A stretch of DNA of 64,000 nt from Flavobacterium xanthum. GTDB taxonomy: Bacteria; Bacteroidota; Bacteroidia; Flavobacteriales; Flavobacteriaceae. The translations under genes and the position numbers were made by a program. A model generated the notes under the pieces. The model saw only the letters and a list, made by a program, of their open reading frames with translations, did not search any database and was not told where the DNA came from. The DNA lies in contig NZ_FRBU01000017.1 of NCBI RefSeq assembly GCF_900142695.1, forward strand, positions 1-64,000, given 5' to 3'. The first letter of the stretch is position 1. The number at the start of each line of letters is the position of its first letter. Shown here in pieces: positions 52,955 through 61,455 of this stretch.

Positions 52955-54013
52955 TTACGGTTCAATAATTACTTTCATTGCTTTCTCTTTCCCTGCATTG
53001 CCAAATACTTCATACGCTTCTAGGACCTCTTTCAATTTAAAATGATGAGTTATCAGTTTAGAAGGTTCTAATTTACCGGAGGAAACTGTTTTTAAAAGCA
53101 TTGGAGTAGTATTGGTGTTTACTAATCCCATTGTTATCGTGATGTTTTGGATCCATAAATCCTGAATTTGCAGTTCTACTGGCTTTCCATGCACTCCGAT
53201 ATTGGCAATGTGTCCACCGGGGCGAACAATTTTTTGGCATATATCAAAGGTAGCTGGCGCTCCAACGGCTTCAATAGCCACATCTACACCATCTTTTGTT
53301 TCTGATTGAATTCTTTTTGTGACATCTTCTTTGGTAGAATTAATGGTATGCGTAGCGCCAAATTTTTTAGCCATTTCCAAACGATTTTCATCGATGTCGA
53401 TCATATAGATTTTTGCCGGAGAGTAGAACTGAGCTGTCAGTAAGGCTGACATTCCTATAGGACCGGCTCCTACAATCGCAATGGTGTCTCCTGGTTTTAC
53501 TCCGCCATTAATCACACCAATTTCATGTCCTGTAGGTAAAATGTCACTCAGCATTACCAGCGCTTCTTCATCAGATCCGTCTGGTATCAGATAGAGGCTG
53601 TTATCAGCATGTGGAATCCGAACGTATTCTGCCTGTGTGCCATTAATAAGATGCCCTAAAATCCAACCGCCGTCCTCACAATGAGCGTACATTTGTTTTT
53701 TACAATATTCGCAACTGCCATCTGATGTGATACAGGAGATTATGACATGGTCTCCTTTTTTAAAATTCCGGACAGAAGTACCAATTTCTTCTATTACACC
53801 AACTCCCTCATGACCTAATGTAGTTCCCGGTTTCACCGATGGAGTTTTTCCGTGTAATATACCTAAGTCTGTACCACAAATAGTCGTTTTAAGTATTTTT
53901 ACCACTGCATCAGTGCTTTTTTCAATTTTAGGAAATGGCACCTCTTTTAATTCAATCTTACCTGGTCCATCATATACAAGTGCTTTCATTGTTTTAGTCT
54001 GTTTCATTTTCAT
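52955..54013 (-). CDS. Zinc-dependent alcohol dehydrogenase, MDR family
   Basis: This 352-residue medium-chain dehydrogenase has catalytic zinc residues in TTICGTDLGILHG (Cys), GHEGVG (His-Glu) and a Rossmann motif VGAGPIGMSALL near 185. The structural-zinc loop reads SDGSCEYCKKQMYAHC: three cysteines in the usual places, while the first of the four is Asp. The family acts on alcohols, threonine or sorbitol with NAD(P); the substrate is unknown. It lies beside the ars operon on the same strand, but an intergenic region of 263 bp and a separate start suggest independence. An internal Met9 is an alternative start. Confidence 0.88.
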   Translation of the reverse strand: MKMKQTKTMKALVYDGPGKIELKEVPFPKIEKSTDAVVKILKTTICGTDLGILHGKTPSVKPGTTLGHEGVGVIEEIGTSVRNFKKGDHVIISCITSDGSCEYCKKQMYAHCEDGGWILGHLINGTQAEYVRIPHADNSLYLIPDGSDEEALVMLSDILPTGHEIGVINGGVKPGDTIAIVGAGPIGMSALLTAQFYSPAKIYMIDIDENRLEMAKKFGATHTINSTKEDVTKRIQSETKDGVDVAIEAVGAPATFDICQKIVRPGGHIANIGVHGKPVELQIQDLWIQNITITMGLVNTNTTPMLLKTVSSGKLEPSKLITHHFKLKEVLEAYEVFGNAGKEKAMKVIIEP

Positions 54014-54434
54014 TTTTTATTAAAGGTTATAGTTCCAAATCATTTTTAAATTAATCGTAAGGCTTTAAATTTTCAATTCGTTCACTATTAAAATTTATTT
54101 AGTTGTCAATCGACAATAAATATAATTAGCTATAAATCAATAATTAATAAATCTAAAGGTCGCTAATTAATACTGCTTATTATATGATATAAGTCATTAA
54201 ATGAAGATTAAAGCAAATGTTTCAAAATTATGTAGCGTCTTTCTTTTTTCGAAATGATAAAGGAATGGGCTAATGATTCTGTCCTCATTTTTTTTGGAAT
54301 TAATGTTAATTTAATAAATCTAGGGAGGATTTGTCTCTTGTTTTTGTTAGGAATTGCTACTTTTAGAGTTAAATAAAATACACTTTTGAACAAAAATGAG
54401 TAACTTAGTAATCAATAATTAAATAAATAGTCTA
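54014..54434. other. 421-bp divergent intergenic region
   Basis: The ADH gene and the acidic-protein gene diverge from here. The DNA is highly AT-rich. A 61-codon leftward frame (54208-54393) lacks coding character and I do not call it. No clear terminator, promoter box or repeat was seen. Confidence 0.5.
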
Positions 54435-54800
54435 ATGGAAAATCAAAATGATAAATCAGAGTCAAATGCAGCTAAGTCAGAAAAATTAGATAAAAACAAA
54501 GTACCAGATTCCCTTTTGTATCCACCAAGTGAAGATATTTACAATAAATTTCACAAGGAAAGCGATATTAATCCAGAGGATATTTCTAAAAAGAAAATAC
54601 CTGTTGAAATTAATAATGTTACGGATTTTAATGAAAAAGATTTTGAGGATGATAAGACTGGAGCCGACTTGGATATACCCGGTTCAGAATTAGATGATGA
54701 ACAAGAGAAAATAGGGAGTGAGGATGAAGAAAATAACCATTATAGTATTGGTGGCGACAATCATAATGATTTAGAAGAGAACACAGGGGATAAGATTTAA
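54435..54800 (+). CDS. Small acidic, probably disordered protein
   Basis: This 121-residue protein is very rich in Asp, Glu, Asn, Lys and Ser with almost no hydrophobic core, so it is probably disordered. It contains LLYPPSEDIYNKF and PGSELDDEQEKIGSEDEENNHYS, which I recognise as recurring in Bacteroidetes hypothetical proteins of unknown role, often linked with stress genes. It precedes the LigD phosphoesterase-domain gene by 35 bp and is probably cotranscribed. Confidence 0.7.
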   Translation: MENQNDKSESNAAKSEKLDKNKVPDSLLYPPSEDIYNKFHKESDINPEDISKKKIPVEINNVTDFNEKDFEDDKTGADLDIPGSELDDEQEKIGSEDEENNHYSIGGDNHNDLEENTGDKI

Positions 54801-54835
54801 TCTTGCATTTTTAAACAAACTAGAATCCTAGTGCA

Positions 54836-55396
54836 ATGACTTTACATGAATACAATCAAAAGCGCAATTTTGCATCCACCGCTGAGCCAGAAGGTAAAAT
54901 AAAAAAATCAGTGGCGGAAATGATTTTTGTTGTTCAAAAACATGCTGCATCTCACTTGCATTATGATTTTAGGTTAGAAAGTGAAGGAGTTTTAAAAAGT
55001 TGGGCGATACCTAAAGGTCCATCAATGAATCCTGCCCATAAAAGACTAGCTATACAGGTGGAAGATCATCCTTATGATTATCGTAATTTTGAAGGAATCA
55101 TTCCTGAAGGTAATTACGGTGCGGGTAACGTTATAGTTTGGGATAATGGAACTTATATTCTAGTTGACGATGAAAATTATGGGAATCTAAATGCCTATTT
55201 GCAAAAAGGCCAGGTCCGATTTATAATAGAGGGCAAAAAACTGAAAGGGGAATTCGTATTAGTGAAATTGAAAGCTAAAAAAGAGAATTTGTGGCTTCTG
55301 ATAAAAGCAAAAGATGAATATGCAACTGAGGAAGACGTTTTGTTGCAGGATCAATCCGTGATTGCTAATACTACAATAGACAGTTTGAAAAGTTAA
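54836..55396 (+). CDS. Stand-alone LigD-type 3'-phosphoesterase domain protein
   Basis: This 186-residue protein matches the PE domain of DNA ligase D: QKHAASHLHYDFRLE with His42 and Asp44, WAIPKGPSMNP, VEDHPYDY with His78, and GIIPEGNYGAGNVIVWDNG. The domain trims 3' phosphates and ribonucleotides at DNA ends during non-homologous end joining. Here it is a single-domain protein; no Ku, ligase or polymerase domain is encoded in the window. It follows the acidic protein gene and may serve DNA repair under stress. Confidence 0.88.
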   Translation: MTLHEYNQKRNFASTAEPEGKIKKSVAEMIFVVQKHAASHLHYDFRLESEGVLKSWAIPKGPSMNPAHKRLAIQVEDHPYDYRNFEGIIPEGNYGAGNVIVWDNGTYILVDDENYGNLNAYLQKGQVRFIIEGKKLKGEFVLVKLKAKKENLWLLIKAKDEYATEEDVLLQDQSVIANTTIDSLKS

Positions 55397-55881
55397 TTGG
55401 CAATAAAAACAAGTGATGTGTTTCCTTTCATAAATAAGAAGTTATTTAGCAACGATTGGACTTTTATTTTAATTTGGAACTACCATTTTTTTTCCTAAAA
55501 GTAAGAAATGGTAAGTAGTCAATAAATTAGTAAAACAGCAAAGAAGAAAGAGGGCATGGCAAACTAAAAATTTCTAAGATTAATAACAATGTTCATTTTG
55601 ACAAAGCAGACGAGATTACAGCATAATAATTTCTTGTTAATAGAAATTAAATCGACGAGGTTGTTGAAAATGTATTAAAAAAAAGAAGTACCAAAAAGCA
55701 TCAATTTTGGCTTGGAGGAAAAAAGGAAGATCTTGTATTAGGCTGAGGTAAATATGCCAGTAATTTTTGCAATTGGATTTTTTATTAAAAATATGGTAAA
55801 ATAGTAGTTTCTATTGATGCTTTCTTGGTTGTTTTTAGTATTTTGCGATTTAATTATTTTTAGATAATAAACTAGATTAAT
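55397..55881. other. 485-bp region with possible gene remnant
   Basis: Between the phosphoesterase and the SH3 gene no intact frame is present. Around 55557-55630 a frame that would read LKISKINNNVHFDKADEITA is broken near its start, and around 55695-55735 HQFWLGGKKEDLVLG is followed by stops. This may be a decayed small gene. I cannot name a parent family. Confidence 0.3.
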
Positions 55882-56790
55882 ATGAAATATAGAGTAGCAA
55901 CTTCGTCATTAAATCTTAGGGATTTTCCTTCGGCGAATGATAATTCTAAAATTTTAACACAAATCCCTTTTAGACATACTGTTAAATTAATTGAGAAAAC
56001 GACCTCAGATTGGTGGAAGGTAAAGCTTTTGAATACTGACAAAGAAGGTTTTGTGTTTTCGCAAGATATTGAACATGTAGATGAAACGACAGATGAAATT
56101 GCAGATATCGAAGTGCCTAATTTTGAACCAGGTTCTAAAGGAAGTCTGGACAACAAATTAGAAACCTACAAGCCGCTTGGTGATCCAGCTATTCCTTTCA
56201 GAGACTTAACTAGTGTTGCATCCAAGCTATCTTCCATTCGAAAAATAATAGAAACGCTCGATGTCTCAAAAAATTACAGATATGAAAAAGATGATTCTGA
56301 TACCTACTGTAATATCTACACCTTTGATTATTGCTTTTTTGCCAAAGTCTATATTCCCAGACTAAGATGGACGGATACAGCAATAGAAGCGCTTGAAAAC
56401 GGAAACGAAGTGCCCTTAGTTTTTGGAGAAACAGTGAGGCCTTTTTATTCTAATTATATTTATGACTGGTTTTTGCAATCGGCTAATGCTTTTGGTTGGG
56501 AAAGAGTCAGTGATGTTGATGTACTCCAAAAGAAAGTCAATGCTAATGGAGGTGTAGGTGTCATTTGTGCTAAACGATTCATATTAAATAAGTCAGGGCA
56601 CGTTGTAGTGGTTGTTCCAGAAACCGAAACTGAAAAGGCATTTCGGTTAGAGGGCAAGGTCATTTATCCGCTGCAATCTCAAGCAGGAATGGATAATTAT
56701 AATTATTTTTCAGAAGTTAGAAAGGATTGGTGGGATAGTAAAGATCCTGAAAAAGGATATTCATCTGCTATCTTTTACTATCATGATTAA
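55882..56790 (+). CDS. SH3 domain plus papain-like amidase domain protein
   Basis: This 302-residue protein has no signal peptide or membrane segment. Residues 1-66 form a bacterial SH3 domain (RVATSSLNLRDFPS, KLIEKTTSDWWKVKL, GFVFSQDI). A linker leads to an alpha/beta domain with DTYCNIYTFDYC (Cys143), SGHVVVVVPE (His240) and LQSQAG (265-270), the order Cys-His-polar of papain/NlpC-like amidases. The fold type cuts peptidoglycan peptides or amide links. Absence of an export signal means it would need another secretion route or act inside. It converges on the ligase-like gene with a shared terminator. Confidence 0.65.
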   Translation: MKYRVATSSLNLRDFPSANDNSKILTQIPFRHTVKLIEKTTSDWWKVKLLNTDKEGFVFSQDIEHVDETTDEIADIEVPNFEPGSKGSLDNKLETYKPLGDPAIPFRDLTSVASKLSSIRKIIETLDVSKNYRYEKDDSDTYCNIYTFDYCFFAKVYIPRLRWTDTAIEALENGNEVPLVFGETVRPFYSNYIYDWFLQSANAFGWERVSDVDVLQKKVNANGGVGVICAKRFILNKSGHVVVVVPETETEKAFRLEGKVIYPLQSQAGMDNYNYFSEVRKDWWDSKDPEKGYSSAIFYYHD

Positions 56791-56810
56791 GTAGCAAATG
56801 CATTTTAAAT

Positions 56811-56851
56811 AAAAAAGACTTCTGTACTCTAGTGGTGCAGAAGTCTTTTTT
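56811..56851. terminator. Bidirectional terminator between amidase-like and ligase-like genes
   Basis: AAAAAAGACTTCTG pairs perfectly with CAGAAGTCTTTTTT across 13 bases. A and T runs serve both convergent genes. Confidence 0.92.
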
Positions 56852-56875
56852 GTAATATTTAATTTCTATTAACCT

Positions 56876-58300
56876 TTATACTGCTACTGCAATTTTAGTG
56901 ATTAGCAAGGAACTACAAAAACCATTTTCATAATATCTATCATGTAAACTAGCATATATTTGACTATAGATTGCGATAGGATCATTAGATTCTATTGTTA
57001 TAGACAATATGTTTTCTAAAAGGGAAATAAGGTTTGCTGGGACTGCCGTTTCTTTTCCATGAACAATAGATTCATAGACAAAGTTATTCCATTCTAAATC
57101 GCAAATCGGATTTTCGATTTCGTTTAATATGGCATGATCCATAATGAAAATCAGAAAATTTAAAACTTCCTTGAGGTGTTTTTCATTAAAATAATCAAAT
57201 ATTCGAAACTCAATACCGTGATTTTTGTGTTTGTGAAAATTTACATCAAGTCCAATTTTATCGATTTTCTCATAATCTGATATTTCAGAATAGCGATTCA
57301 CCCACCACAACGGATTATCGTGCATTGGATGCGCATCAAAATCCATTTGGACTATTTTTCCAGTTTTCATAACATTAGTGTCATACGTTCCAATCCCTAT
57401 ATACCTTGACATAGCACAACGTTGTGATGCCTTGGTTAAGTTAACGCTACTGTCATTATGGGATAAAAAGTCAGAGGATCCAAATTTGATCATAAACAAC
57501 GGACTCAACCATTGAAATAACCGAATCGTACGCTGATGTTTTTTGATAAAATCTACTTTGTCTTTAATTTCACCTTCCTTATTTAACTCTGTTGGAATCG
57601 TTAAATTAAAATGATAGGTCATGTTATTGAAAACAGAATAATTTTCATTATTAGAAACAAATATGGCAAAAGGATGATTTTCCGAGCAGATTTTTATGTT
57701 GCCAAATTGCGAAAATATATTTTCTTTTAGTAATAGTTGTTGCAAGTTTACTGTAAATTCTTGCTTTATATTTGCTAGTTCCGCAATGACAGTATCGATA
57801 TCTTTTTTGTAAAAATCCTGCGTTACAAATTCAATGGTGTCACCATCAAAAATGAATTTTTTTTGATGTTCGTCAATGAAATAGTTATTGTGTTTTTGTA
57901 ATATTTCAAAAATACTTTCCCCAATGTATTCTGGGTTTGGCTCATTGTCTATGGGATCTAAAACTTTATGTTGATTGTTTACATCTGTTTTTGTAAACGA
58001 ATGGGAGTTCATTAAAACAGGGATTGCATACTCTTTGTCTGTTAATATTTTAAGTAGCGAATTTTCGAATACGTTTTCTTTATAATTTTTAAAATGGTTG
58101 ACGCTATATTTTTCACGTATGCCATTTGTTAATAAGAAATTTTTGTCAACGATACGTTGATTATCAAATTCTAAATAACATTCATTTTCGATGCCTACTC
58201 CCCAGTAAAAATCATTGGATTGATACTGGTTCCTATATTCTTTATGCTTATCTAATACCTCAATTTCAAAACTAACTTCATTCATGTTTTGATCTGTCAT
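56876..58300 (-). CDS. Glutamine-synthetase-fold carboxylate-amine ligase candidate
   Basis: This 474-residue soluble protein is not a standard housekeeping enzyme. Motifs spaced like those of the GCS2/amidoligase fold are visible: WGVGIENECYLEF (33-45, Glu38 and Glu40), GDTIEFVTQDF (153-163, Glu157), TYHFNLTIPT (228-237), SRYIGIGTYD (298-307) and HGIEFRIFDYF (361-371). In that fold the acidic residues bind metal-ATP and the enzyme joins a carboxylate to an amine. It may modify a peptide or make a small amide. No gene beside it in the same direction suggests the substrate. A TTG-N20-TACTTTTG promoter lies about 200 bp upstream, giving a long leader. The assignment is by motif pattern and needs a structural search. 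Confidence 0.6.
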   Translation of the reverse strand: MTDQNMNEVSFEIEVLDKHKEYRNQYQSNDFYWGVGIENECYLEFDNQRIVDKNFLLTNGIREKYSVNHFKNYKENVFENSLLKILTDKEYAIPVLMNSHSFTKTDVNNQHKVLDPIDNEPNPEYIGESIFEILQKHNNYFIDEHQKKFIFDGDTIEFVTQDFYKKDIDTVIAELANIKQEFTVNLQQLLLKENIFSQFGNIKICSENHPFAIFVSNNENYSVFNNMTYHFNLTIPTELNKEGEIKDKVDFIKKHQRTIRLFQWLSPLFMIKFGSSDFLSHNDSSVNLTKASQRCAMSRYIGIGTYDTNVMKTGKIVQMDFDAHPMHDNPLWWVNRYSEISDYEKIDKIGLDVNFHKHKNHGIEFRIFDYFNEKHLKEVLNFLIFIMDHAILNEIENPICDLEWNNFVYESIVHGKETAVPANLISLLENILSITIESNDPIAIYSQIYASLHDRYYENGFCSSLLITKIAVAV

Positions 58301-58503
58301 AAACTTCTTCGTGTTTTTTAAAAATTTGTTAATATAAGGGTAACTAATTTGTGCGGTAGTGATGCTTGAGGTAATGCATAAATCCGAAGATTTTTGTTTC
58401 TAACAAGAGCAAACCAGTATTAAATAGCTGCCAATTTTGCTTTATGAAAACTAAGCTTTTTATTACCAGGTTGAAACCTAAATTGGGTTGCTCAATTTGA
58501 TTG

Positions 58504-58511
58504 CAAAAGTA
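58504..58511 (-). promoter_or_regulatory. Promoter upstream of the ligase-like gene
   Basis: The minus strand reads TACTTTTG (fits TAnnTTTG), with TTG complement at 58532-58534 at a 20-bp spacing. The predicted leader of about 195 nt is long and might be regulatory. Confidence 0.55.
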
Positions 58512-58783
58512 GATAAAATTAATGGCTTTATCAATAGGTCTATTTAATTTATTTTTCTAGTAAATTTAGTATTTAGGATCTGTTCTAAATTTTTAATTTG
58601 TAGCGGTTTAGCACGTTCATTTTTAGGTAAAATGGGCGCGGAAGTTATTTGCTGAAATCGTTTTATCTCAATTAATTTTCTGCAGTTGTACCATCATCAT
58701 TTTGAAAGAAAAACAGTAAAGAAATAGGCAACCATTCAGCAGTTGCATTAGGAGTACAATTTTTTCGGTTTTTCAAGACCAGT

Positions 58784-58851
58784 TCTCCCGCCATGCGCTA
58801 TATCTTTTGCGCCGAAAAGTCGGCACAAAAGGATGCCGCTACTGTCGGGTC
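58784..58851 (-). repeat. Flavobacterial intergenic hairpin element, copy 3
   Basis: On the minus strand the left flank reads GACAGTAGCGGCATCC, the 12-bp stem (58804-58815 with 58820-58831, one wobble) follows, and the right flank is GATATAGCGCATGGCGGGA. It matches copies 1 and 2 outside the stem. It lies 3' of thrC in the same orientation. Confidence 0.7.
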
Positions 58852-59024
58852 TAAATAACATTTCTTGCTTGTCAGCAGATTCCTGGCCTAAAAATTTAAT
58901 AGGCCAAAATGTGTTTTAAAAACAAATTTAAAGGGTTGAGAAACTTTAGATCAATTTATTATTTTAAAAAAAATCGGCGGAGTGAAATGTATAACCGGTT
59001 TCATAATGGGGAATCAAGATTGCA

Positions 59025-60317
59025 TTATGATGCTAAAAACGTTTTCAAATCCTCATACGCGCTAATTTTTGTACTGACTTTTTCTTTATTCATCACACTT
59101 TCAATTTGTGCAGGAATGGGTAGTTTTACATTTAAAATAGGTTCAACCACATCCAAAAATTTAATTGGATGAGCAGTTTCTAAGAAAATTCCAATCGCAT
59201 TGGGATAGTTTTTCATTTCTTTCTTTAGCCCTAAATAGCCCACGGCTCCGTGCGGTTCAGCTATATAGCCATCGATTTCGAAAATAGTTTTCATGGCTAT
59301 TTTGGTTTCTTCATCAGTAAACGTATAAGATGAAAAATCTTTTTTAAATAGCTCTAAATCATTTTGATACATTTCTTGAATGCGAATAAAGTTACTTGGA
59401 TTTCCTACGTCCATCGCATTAGAAATCGTAGCTATAGAAGGGTTCGGATCGAAAACACCGTTTTCTAAAAACCTTGGAACTGTATCATTTATATTAGTCG
59501 AGGCCACAAAATGTTGAATAGGTAAGCCCAATTTTTTAGCAATAATCCCAGCGCAAATATTCCCGAAATTCCCACTTGGACAAGAAAAAACCAATTCCTT
59601 TTTTTGTTTTTTTAAAGCTTTGTAAGCAAAGAAAAAATAAAACATTTGTGGCAACCAACGCGCGATATTAATCGAATTTGCCGAAGTTAGGTTTTTGTGT
59701 TTCAGACTTTCGTCCAAGAACGCTTTTTTGACCATATCCTGACAATCATCAAAAACGCCATCGACTTCTAGCGCTTTTATATTTTGACCTAAAGTTGTTA
59801 ATTGTTTTTCCTGAATGTCGCTTACTTTTCCAGAAGGATACAAAATTACCACCTCGACGCCTGCAACGCCTAAAAAACCACTGGCAACAGCTCCTCCTGT
59901 ATCTCCGGAAGTTGCCACGAGAACGGTATTTTTACTGTCTTTTTTGTCTTTGTTAAAGTAGGCCAAACAACGAGACATGAATCTCGCACCTACGTCTTTG
60001 AAAGCCATTGTTGGTCCATGAAATAGTTCAAGAGAATAGATTCCTTTTTCAACTGCTACTAAAGGGAAATCAAAACACAAGGTTTCGTCAATAATTTCTT
60101 TGAGAATGGCTGTAGGGATTTCATCGCCCACAAATTGTTGAATCGCATGAAAAGCAATTTCTTCGTTGCTTAAATTCTCGATGTTATCAAAAAAATCTTG
60201 TGGTATAGGAGTAATTGTTTCAGGAAAATACAACCCTTTATCAGTTGCTAATCCTTGTATTACTGCTTCTTTGAAAGAAACTTTGGGTGCGTTATGGTTT
60301 AAACTGTAATATTTCAT
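59025..60317 (-). CDS. thrC: Threonine synthase
   Basis: This 430-residue PLP enzyme converts O-phosphohomoserine to threonine. The PLP Lys107 is in FHGPTMAFKDVGARF, and TSGDTGGAVASGFLG and CPSGNFGNICAG form the phosphate-binding loops. Length and motif order match the long bacterial form. It is the last gene of the leftward thrA-thrB-thrC operon, 127 bp after thrB. No terminator hairpin was found after it; the hairpin element is 175 bp beyond. Confidence 0.95.
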   Translation of the reverse strand: MKYYSLNHNAPKVSFKEAVIQGLATDKGLYFPETITPIPQDFFDNIENLSNEEIAFHAIQQFVGDEIPTAILKEIIDETLCFDFPLVAVEKGIYSLELFHGPTMAFKDVGARFMSRCLAYFNKDKKDSKNTVLVATSGDTGGAVASGFLGVAGVEVVILYPSGKVSDIQEKQLTTLGQNIKALEVDGVFDDCQDMVKKAFLDESLKHKNLTSANSINIARWLPQMFYFFFAYKALKKQKKELVFSCPSGNFGNICAGIIAKKLGLPIQHFVASTNINDTVPRFLENGVFDPNPSIATISNAMDVGNPSNFIRIQEMYQNDLELFKKDFSSYTFTDEETKIAMKTIFEIDGYIAEPHGAVGYLGLKKEMKNYPNAIGIFLETAHPIKFLDVVEPILNVKLPIPAQIESVMNKEKVSTKISAYEDLKTFLAS

Positions 60318-60444
60318 TTGTTTAGTAATTGTGGAATCCCTACCATAACCCTCACCAAAGGAAAGGGAGACAAAACTGGATTCAGAATGTGTTGTTGTAA
60401 TTTTTAAATCAATAATTTTATTCCTTTTATTTCCCTTTCGGAGT

Positions 60445-61371
60445 TTAGGTGGCTATTATTTTCATCCCTTCGTCATTCACTTTTGAAACGTGAATTTCAT
60501 ACGGTAAATTCATTTCGTCATAAACAGCGCTCATGGCTTTTGCAATTTTGTCTGCGGTTTCTTTTCCTTTGCTTAAAGCAAAAATAGAAGGACCTGAACC
60601 CGAAATTCCAGAACCTAAAGCTCCGTTTTCTAAAGCAGTTTGCTTGATTAAATCAAATCCGGGAATCAAAACACTTCGCAACGGTTCTGCTATTTCATCA
60701 TGCAACGAACGCCCGATTAAGTCATAATCTTTAGTGTACAATCCAGCAATTAGTCCACCTACATTTCCCCATTGCGTGATGGCACTTTTCAAGGAAACGG
60801 TTTGCTTTAACACCGAACGTGCATCAGATGTTTTTAACTCAATTTGAGGATGAACCACCGTAGCATACAATTCAGATGGGCTTTTTATTTTGATAATATC
60901 CAATGGATTTGAACTTCTCACTAACGTAAAACCACCCAAAAGGGCAGGAGCAACGTTATCGGCATGGGCATTTCCACTGGCTAATTTTTCGCCTTGCATC
61001 GCAAATAAAACCAATTCTTTTCGTGTGAATGGTCGTCCCAGTAATTCGTTGATTCCAAAAACAGCTCCCGCTGAACTTGCAGCACTGCTTCCAATTCCGC
61101 TACCAGCTTTGATGTTTTTATAGATTTCTATTTCGAATCCAAATTCGGTTTCAATAGTTTCTAGCATTGCGAGAGCAGATACTCCAGCCACATTTTTTTC
61201 GGTTTCCAAAGGCAAGTCGGCACCCACAATTTTAGTGATGCGAATCCCTTTCACATCTGATTTCCGAATAATCATTTCATCGCCAGCAGTTTCTAAACAC
61301 AGTCCAAGTACATCAAATCCACAGGAAAGATTAGCGATTGTAGCAGGGCAAAATATTTTTATTTCATTCAT
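60445..61371 (-). CDS. thrB: Homoserine kinase
   Basis: This 308-residue GHMP kinase phosphorylates homoserine. The ATP-binding motif GSGIGSSAASSAGAVFG is seen near residue 91, and the C-terminal GSGISGSGPSIFAL completes the nucleotide site. It lies between thrA and thrC with gaps of 84 and 127 bp. The thrA-thrB gap contains an 11-bp inverted repeat. Confidence 0.95.
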   Translation of the reverse strand: MNEIKIFCPATIANLSCGFDVLGLCLETAGDEMIIRKSDVKGIRITKIVGADLPLETEKNVAGVSALAMLETIETEFGFEIEIYKNIKAGSGIGSSAASSAGAVFGINELLGRPFTRKELVLFAMQGEKLASGNAHADNVAPALLGGFTLVRSSNPLDIIKIKSPSELYATVVHPQIELKTSDARSVLKQTVSLKSAITQWGNVGGLIAGLYTKDYDLIGRSLHDEIAEPLRSVLIPGFDLIKQTALENGALGSGISGSGPSIFALSKGKETADKIAKAMSAVYDEMNLPYEIHVSKVNDEGMKIIAT

Positions 61372-61386
61372 GATTTTTTGTTTCAG

Positions 61387-61434
61387 GTTTAAAGTTTAAA
61401 GTTGTAGCCAGTTCTTGAACTTGAAACTTTAAAC
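61387..61434. repeat. Inverted repeat in the thrA-thrB gap
   Basis: GTTTAAAGTTT (61387-61397) pairs perfectly with AAACTTTAAAC (61424-61434). It lies between two cotranscribed genes and may modulate relative expression or mRNA processing. Confidence 0.5.
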
Positions 61435-61455
61435 AAAGAAAACTATAAACTATTT

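Larger units (their letters stand above)
58301..59024. other. 724-bp intergenic region with hairpin element
   Basis: This gap separates the end of thrC from the start of the ligase-like gene, both leftward. It holds the ligase-like promoter (58504-58511), about 200 bp of leader, and copy 3 of the hairpin element (58784-58851). I see no other gene; a frame on the plus strand at 58909-59172 runs into thrC antisense and is not credible. Confidence 0.55.

Noticed and set aside
54208-54393. Leftward 61-codon frame upstream of the ADH gene
   Set aside because: Lys/Arg-rich translation of AT-rich DNA in a promoter region, with no start context or family.
58909-59172. Rightward 87-codon frame
   Set aside because: Half of it is antisense to thrC and the rest is intergenic; no recognisable domain or promoter.
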